DNA of 64,000 bases from Scleromitrula shiraiana (taxonomy: Eukaryota; Ascomycota; Leotiomycetes; Helotiales; Sclerotiniaceae): assembly GCA_028455995.1 (NCBI GenBank), contig JABELC010000002.1:3782001-3846000 (forward strand). The letters are read 5' to 3'. The notes beneath the pieces are model-generated. The model had not been told where the DNA came from, ran no database searches, and worked only from the letters and a program-made list of their open reading frames with translations. The position numbers were made by a program, and so were the translations under genes. The number at the start of each line of letters is the position of its first letter. Position 1 is the first letter of the stretch. Positions 58,673 through 64,000 of the stretch are shown here, in pieces.

Positions 58673-61451
58673 ATGAAGACGGAGTTTAAGGTGAAATCGA
58701 CTCAATTATTGGCACTGTACATCTTCTAATATTAAGTTTAGTTCTCCAACCTCTTAGGGACGGTTTATAGCCAAGGAAACCTCCTCTTCAGTCCTGACGG
58801 ATCATGTCTCTTTTCTCCAGTTGGAAATCGAGTTACAATCTTTGATTTAGTGAAGTGAGAAATCTCATCTCAACTTATCCATTAGATACTAACATATGTA
58901 TAGTAACAAATCTCACACTTTACCTTTTGCACATCGAAAGAATATCGCTCGATTAGGTCTTACTCCACGGGGAAATCTATTACTATCAATTGATGAAGAT
59001 GGACGCGCAATATTGACCAATGTTCCAAGGAGGATTGTTCTCCACCACTTTTCATTTAAATCTGCAGTATCGGCGATTGCATTCTCTCCATCCGGGCGTC
59101 ACTTTGCTGTAGGAGTCGGTCGAACGATAGAGTTATGGCATACACCTTCAACACCAGATACAAATACAGAAGGGGAGTTGGAGTTTGCGCCATTTGTCAG
59201 ACATAGAGTTTACTCGGGCCATTATGATACAGTTCAAAGTATAGAATGGTCTAGCGATTCTAGGTTCTTCTTAAGTGCGGCAAAAGATTTAACGGCACGA
59301 ATATGGAGTTTGGATCCAGAAGAGGGTTTTATTCCAACAACATTAGCCGGCCATAGAGAAGGTGTTATGGGTGCTTGGTTCTCTAAAGATCAAGAATCGA
59401 TTTATACAGTTAGTAAAGATGGAGCCATATTCCAATGGGCATATATACGAAACCCCAATGCGCCGGAACCAACAGAAGACGAAGACATGGAGGATGTGGA
59501 TGATGATTCACACATGCAATGGAGAATAACAGAACGACACTATTTTTTACAAAATAACGCAAAAGTAAATTGCGTTGCATACCACGCTGAAACGAACCTA
59601 CTGGTTGCAGGTTTCTCGAATGGAGTGTTTGGCCTCTACGAAATGCCCGAATTTAACATGATACATACACTTAGTATCTCACAGAACGATATTGACTTTG
59701 TCACAATTAACAAAACGGGTGAATGGTTAGCATTTGGAGCTTCGAAATTGGGTCAGCTCTTGGTATGGGAATGGCAGTCAGAATCTTACATCTTAAAGCA
59801 GCAAGGCCATTTCGACTCAATGAATTCTTTAGTCTACTCACCTGATGGACAAAAAATTATCACAACTGCCGACGATGGAAAAATTAAGGTCTGGGATGTG
59901 AATACTGGTTTCTGTATAGTCACTTTCACAGAACACACAAGTGGAGTCACAGCTTGTGAATTTGCTAAAAAAGGAAATGTACTATTCACTTCGAGTCTTG
60001 ACGGATCAATAAGAGCCTGGGATCTGATACGTTATCGAAATTTCCGTACTTTTACAGCTCCTACGAGGCTTTCATTCTCTTCTTTAGCAGTGGATCCAAG
60101 TGGAGAGGTTGTTTGTGCTGGATCGTTAGATTCGTTTGATATCCATATTTGGTCTGTTCAGACAGGTCAATTGCTAGATAGATTAGCGGGCCACGAAGGA
60201 CCTGTATCATCGTTAGCATTTGCACCCAACGGGGGTGTGGTAGTGAGTGGAAGCTGGGATCACACAGTACGAATTTGGTCTATTTTCGACCGAACACAAA
60301 CAAGTGAACCACTTCAACTTCAAGCCGATGTACTCGACGTAGCATTCCGTCCGGATTCCTTGCAACTCGCAGTGTCAACTCTTGATGGCCAATTAACCTT
60401 CTGGTCTGTTTCAGAAGCAGAACAGCAATCCGGTGTTGATGGCCGAAGAGATGTATCTGGTGGTCGTAAGATTACCGATCGACGAACAGCCGCTAATGCT
60501 TCTGGAAACAAGAGTTTCAGTAACATCAGATATAGCGCTGATGGAACATGTGTTCTTGCAGGTGGTAACAGCAAATACATATGTCTCTACTCTGTATCAT
60601 CTCTTGTCCTCCTCAAACGCTTCACAGTCAGCATCAACCTCTCCCTATCCGGAACACAAGAATTCCTCAACAGTAAACTCCTAACTGAAGCTGGTCCCAA
60701 CGGTCTCATCGACGAACAAGGTGAAGCCTCTGACCTTGAAGACCGTATCGATCGCACCTTACCGGGATCCACACGAGGTGGTGATCCATCCGCCAGAAAA
60801 CGCATGCCTGAAGTTCGCGTGAATGGCGTAGCATTTTCTCCCACAGGAAGATCCTTCTGCGCTGCTTCAACAGAAGGCCTCTTAATCTATAGTTTAGACA
60901 CCACACCCCTATTCGACCCTATCGATCTCGATCTCGCCATTACTCCCTCCTCTACCCTTCATGTTCTTCATCAAGAAAAAGATTATCTCAAAGCTCTCGT
61001 CATGGCATTCCGTCTCAATGAAGCTCCTTTAATTCGTCAAGTATTCCAGGAAGTACCACATTCCAATATTGGACTTGTAGTCGATGATCTACCTATAGTC
61101 TATGTACCTCGCCTATTACGATTCGTGGCTATGCAAACGGAAGAGAGTCCTCATTTGGAATTCTGTCTTCTCTGGGTCCAGGCTATCTTGACCAGCCATG
61201 GACAATGGGTAGGTGATAATAGGGGGTTAGTCGACTCAGAGTTGAGAGTCGTAGCAAGGGCAGTGGGAAGAATCAGAGATGATTTAAGGAGGTTGGCGGA
61301 CGAAAATGTTTATATGGTTGATTATCTTCTCAGCCAACCGATTGATGATGGTGCACAACAGGGGAAAATTCAAGGTGCTGATGTAGATGTTCACGTGGAG
61401 GATGTTAATGATGACGACGATGATGATGCGGAATGGATTGGTTTAGATTAA
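58673..61451 (+). CDS. PWP2: Periodic tryptophan protein 2 (Pwp2/Utp1), U3 snoRNP
   Basis: This is a WD40 scaffold of the UTP-B complex in the small-subunit processome; it binds U3 snoRNA and the 35S pre-rRNA 5' end in the nucleolus. Exons are 58673-58690 (18 nt: MKTEFK), 58742-58854 and 58904-61451, giving 892 aa, the usual length. The start reads MKTEFK|FSNLLGTVYSQGNLL with LFSPDGSCLFSPVGNRVT, as in yeast Pwp2. About twelve to fourteen WD repeats follow, for example DLTARIWSLDPEEGF, DGKIKVWDVNTGF, DGSIRAWDLIRYRN, FDIHIWSVQTGQLLD and WDHTVRIWSIFD. The C-terminal Utp12-type helical domain (about 700-850) ends in an acidic tail (DVNDDDDDDAEWIGLD). The tiny first exon is easily missed. The gene is intact. 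Confidence 0.97.
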
Positions 61452-62714
61452 AATTACAATACCATGTAGGAATTATAGTATAGATTGATTAATTCAAAAA
61501 AGAAATTATAACTTCAGGAGTGTGGACTGTGACTTGCATGTTTTATGGTCATATTATATTCGTTGGTATGTACTCATCTAAATTCTACATTGTATGTTAT
61601 TCATATACTGATATTCATAGATATTATGCTCAACAGTATGAATATGCTAGACCCCTGCAGGCCACTTGTGGTGGAAACTAGTGATCTACCAACGCCACGC
61701 ACGGGGTATAGTTGCGACTACTGTAAAGCATACATTTACCTACCTCATTCTTGATCTTATATGGCATATTTACAATCGATGACTGATAGTTGTCTAGGCA
61801 TTCTTGAATTCTGTCTGGCCAGAAGCCAAAGTATTGTAGAGTTATTCCTCCTTATCGTCGGAAGCTCACGCGTATGTGAGTTGTTATCTACCTCGCCAAT
61901 GATAACTGGTCTGTCAAGTGAGTCTTGGAGATTCTAGATCTGCACGCACCTGATAATACAAATTATAACAGGGGGGTTCAAATTTTGATTGGACTGAACT
62001 GAGATCAATGATTAACCTGAACTCATTGAGTGCAGTCCTCAGGTTATTGGCATCCATCTGAAGACCTAATTCGCTCATGTCTGGGCAGGGCTATCTGATT
62101 AGGTAGACATCATCAAGACCTAAAGTGCACTGCTTCTCAATTGTGCTCTGCACGAAGTTGAAATTTTTTTTTGAAAGATTATTGACCGACGTTAATGTAT
62201 CAATCAGGTCTGCCTAACCAAAGAATAGTTGAGCTGCTGCATAGTGGTGTTTGGCATTTTGCATGCACAGCCCTCCGTGGGGTTTCTGAGCTCAACAGCC
62301 TATATCTTATCCTGCGAGATTTAGGTAGTATCCTGTTATTTACGTCGAATGGGGTGATATTTCGGGTAAATCGCTCATGTGATATAATCTAACTTCTTCA
62401 GAAACAAATAAAAAGAATTATGCACAAAATGCAGCAGACTCTCAACTCTGGATGTGAGGCTGAACTCGTCAAGCCAGTGTTGAATTGGACAATTTGTCAT
62501 CCCAGAATTGAGTGGAAGTCCGTTATATTTACTTATAACATTGTTGCTTGGGTATAATAAGTCTTTCCAACATTCAAACTCGCTTTCATCACTCAGACTT
62601 ATATTGCCTTGCTAGTATTATAGACATCTATGCGGCATATAGTGTTACCATGATTTCTACTGGGGCTTCTACATCAAAACACGCTCAGATTCTTTCATCT
62701 ATTTAAGATTCACC
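61452..62714. other. Intergenic between PWP2 and the HET remnant
   Basis: A 1.26-kb AT-rich stretch. The open frames at 61545-61754 and 62195-62392 have no recognisable features. Nothing indicates an RNA gene or a mobile element. Confidence 0.5.
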
Positions 62715-64000
62715 ATGACTAGATTTGAACAAACTAGCATTTCTTTGAGACTAGCCGAGACCATAAGCGAAACCAACGCTTATTATACCAAGATCATAGA
62801 CGATATTTTCGATGAGTCCGGAAAGCTCTGTCTCCCACCGTCGCCCCATGTCATTCTTGGTAGACTTCAACTTCACACTTTCAAACACCTTATACTTCAC
62901 CATCCTGTACTAATTAGACCAGCAATTGTTCCTCTTATATGTAGAACAGTTACCACTGCTCAGTAAGCTTTCAAACACGCAGCCGAACAATTCGAGATGA
63001 AGGCTACGGAGGCTAAGAGGTGCCGTCTGAGTTGGGAGACCCCGCGGATGCGGGTAGAAGACGTCTCAGAAACTAAGGTCCACGAACTGGATCTTTTATA
63101 CGCGGCCTTCTTTGACAGATTATCCCATGTTCCGGTGATAGAGAATGTAGAGCTTTCTGATTTGCCACTCTCTCCCTCATTTCCTGCAAACGACGATATA
63201 TCTCTGGTGTCCTTTGAATATACAGATCTGGCGGCACCAAGGATACAATTCGTTTAGTGAAAATGGAGATGGTTTCTACAGATTTGAATTCGGAAATATA
63301 TTTGAGCATCAGAACTGTCAACTTCCTCGATGACGTTCAGTATGCTACATTATCCTATACTTGGGGCAACCCTCATGGTATTTTCTTGTCAGAAGCAGAC
63401 TGTAATAACGAGCCAAGCCAGGATATACCAATACTATGCAATGGTAAGGTTTCTAAAGCTGGTGAGAATCTATATCGTTTTCTGTGTCGATGGCGAGAAC
63501 TTCTTGCCTGATTTGAAAAGTCAATAGACCCCGCCACAGCCTGGTTACTGGAACAACGCATACCTCAAGAGGAGTTTTGGATTGATGCTATTTGCATAAA
63601 TTAAGAAAATGATGTGGAGAAGAGTTCTCAAGTTGCCATTATGGGTGAAATTTATAACCGCAGTCAAGAAACCTGGGTCTGGCTTGGAGAATACGATGCA
63701 TTTTTTAAGCCAGCAATGGAAATTTTTGAAAGCGTAGCAAATAAGTTTAAGAGCAAACATTTTTCCCAGTTCGAAACGAATAAATATATAGACAAAGAGG
63801 AGCTTTGTATAAAACTGGACTTGCCTGATTTCACCTCATGGAAGTGGTTTGCACTTTTCGCATTTTTCCAACGTCAATGGTTTCGGCGGACTTGGGTGAT
63901 CCAGGAAGTATCCCTTAGATCCCAAATTGAGGTCCTATGCGGATCAACTTTCGTTAACTGGTTCACTCTACAATTAACTTCTTCATTACTATCAACATAT
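62715..64000 (+). pseudogene. HET-domain (heterokaryon incompatibility) gene remnant, runs off window
   Basis: HET-domain proteins trigger cell death on vegetative incompatibility. From ATG 62715 the frame reads an N-terminal region of about 175 codons interrupted by TAA (62964-62966), after which the same frame goes on (AFKHAAEQFEMKATEAKR). Near 63235-63245 the homologous frame shifts: the text FEYTDLAAP continues as TIRLVKMEM in another frame. The HET core follows: DDVQYATLSYTWGNP, CNGKVSKAGENLYRFL, then TGA (63509-63511), then EEFWIDAICIN directly followed by TAA (63602-63604) where the family has Gln, then ENDVEKSSQVAIMGEIYNRS, TWVWLGEYD and WFRRTWVIQEVSL. No canonical intron removes these stops. 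Three nonsense codons and one frameshift in a clearly recognisable HET domain mark it as a pseudogene. The 3' end lies beyond the window. Confidence 0.85.

Noticed and set aside
63470..63540. Intron removing the TGA in the HET core
   Set aside because: The only gt...ag pair around it (gtgtcg...caatag) does not keep the HET frame on both sides.
1..64000. tRNA, rRNA or transposable elements
   Set aside because: I looked for B-box-like GTTCGA-N2-C sequences, long terminal repeats and transposase or reverse-transcriptase motifs by eye and found none; a tRNA scan would settle the first point.

Overview
This window looks like a nuclear chromosome segment of a filamentous ascomycete, most likely a Leotiomycete such as a Sclerotiniaceae member. 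The support is indirect. Introns are short (about 45-330 nt, GT...AG), intergenic DNA is AT-rich and full of microsatellites, and the gene set is typical of filamentous fungi (PRP45/SNW, a PWP2/UTP1-type protein, a UBP15/USP7-type protease, an SFH5-type protein, a Cdc12-type septin, BTB and HET genes). No comparison was run, so the taxonomic placement is an inference. No rRNA, tRNA, CRISPR or transposon was found.

Layout. 0-6.5 kb: the 3' end of a mitochondrial bL19 ribosomal protein gene, a decayed BTB/POZ gene, and a peroxisomal-type NADH pyrophosphatase (Nudix). 7-15 kb: a phenolic acid decarboxylase, the TFIIH helicase SSL2/XPB (minus), a small CHY zinc-finger (Hot13-like) gene, the proteasome alpha-4 subunit PRE6 (minus, with a 7-nt microexon), and a mitochondrial D-2-hydroxyglutarate/D-lactate dehydrogenase. 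16-21 kb: two divergent low-complexity hypothetical genes flanking an AT-rich 47-bp minisatellite. 22-25 kb: two tandem BTB genes sharing a Cys-rich tail, both with imperfect gene models. 26.8-33.7 kb: a large triple-AAA+ CbxX/CfxQ-type ATPase and a PQ-loop vacuolar transporter. 34.9-43.5 kb: a coiled-coil DUF4048-like gene, a DNA-ligase-N-terminal-like protein with no adenylation site, and a PRP45/SNW gene with a short C terminus. 44-61.5 kb: a p24 cargo receptor, UBP15, SFH5, a PDK/BCKDK-type kinase, a Cdc12-type septin and PWP2. 62.7 kb to the end: a broken HET-domain gene running off the window.

The housekeeping genes are intact: all reconstructed exon chains keep frame exactly. The accessory genes (BTB, HET) carry the damage: internal stops, a frameshift, and a splice donor reading GG instead of GT. 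Four of the five clear internal stops can be read as CAG->TAG or CAA->TAA, that is, C->T in a CpA context, as repeat-induced point mutation (RIP) would produce. This is the most coherent unusual signal in the window. It fits decay of expanded families in a RIP-competent fungus but does not prove it. No clearly new multi-gene system was found. The least explained intact loci are the triple-AAA protein, the ligase-like protein and the two hypothetical genes at 16-21 kb.
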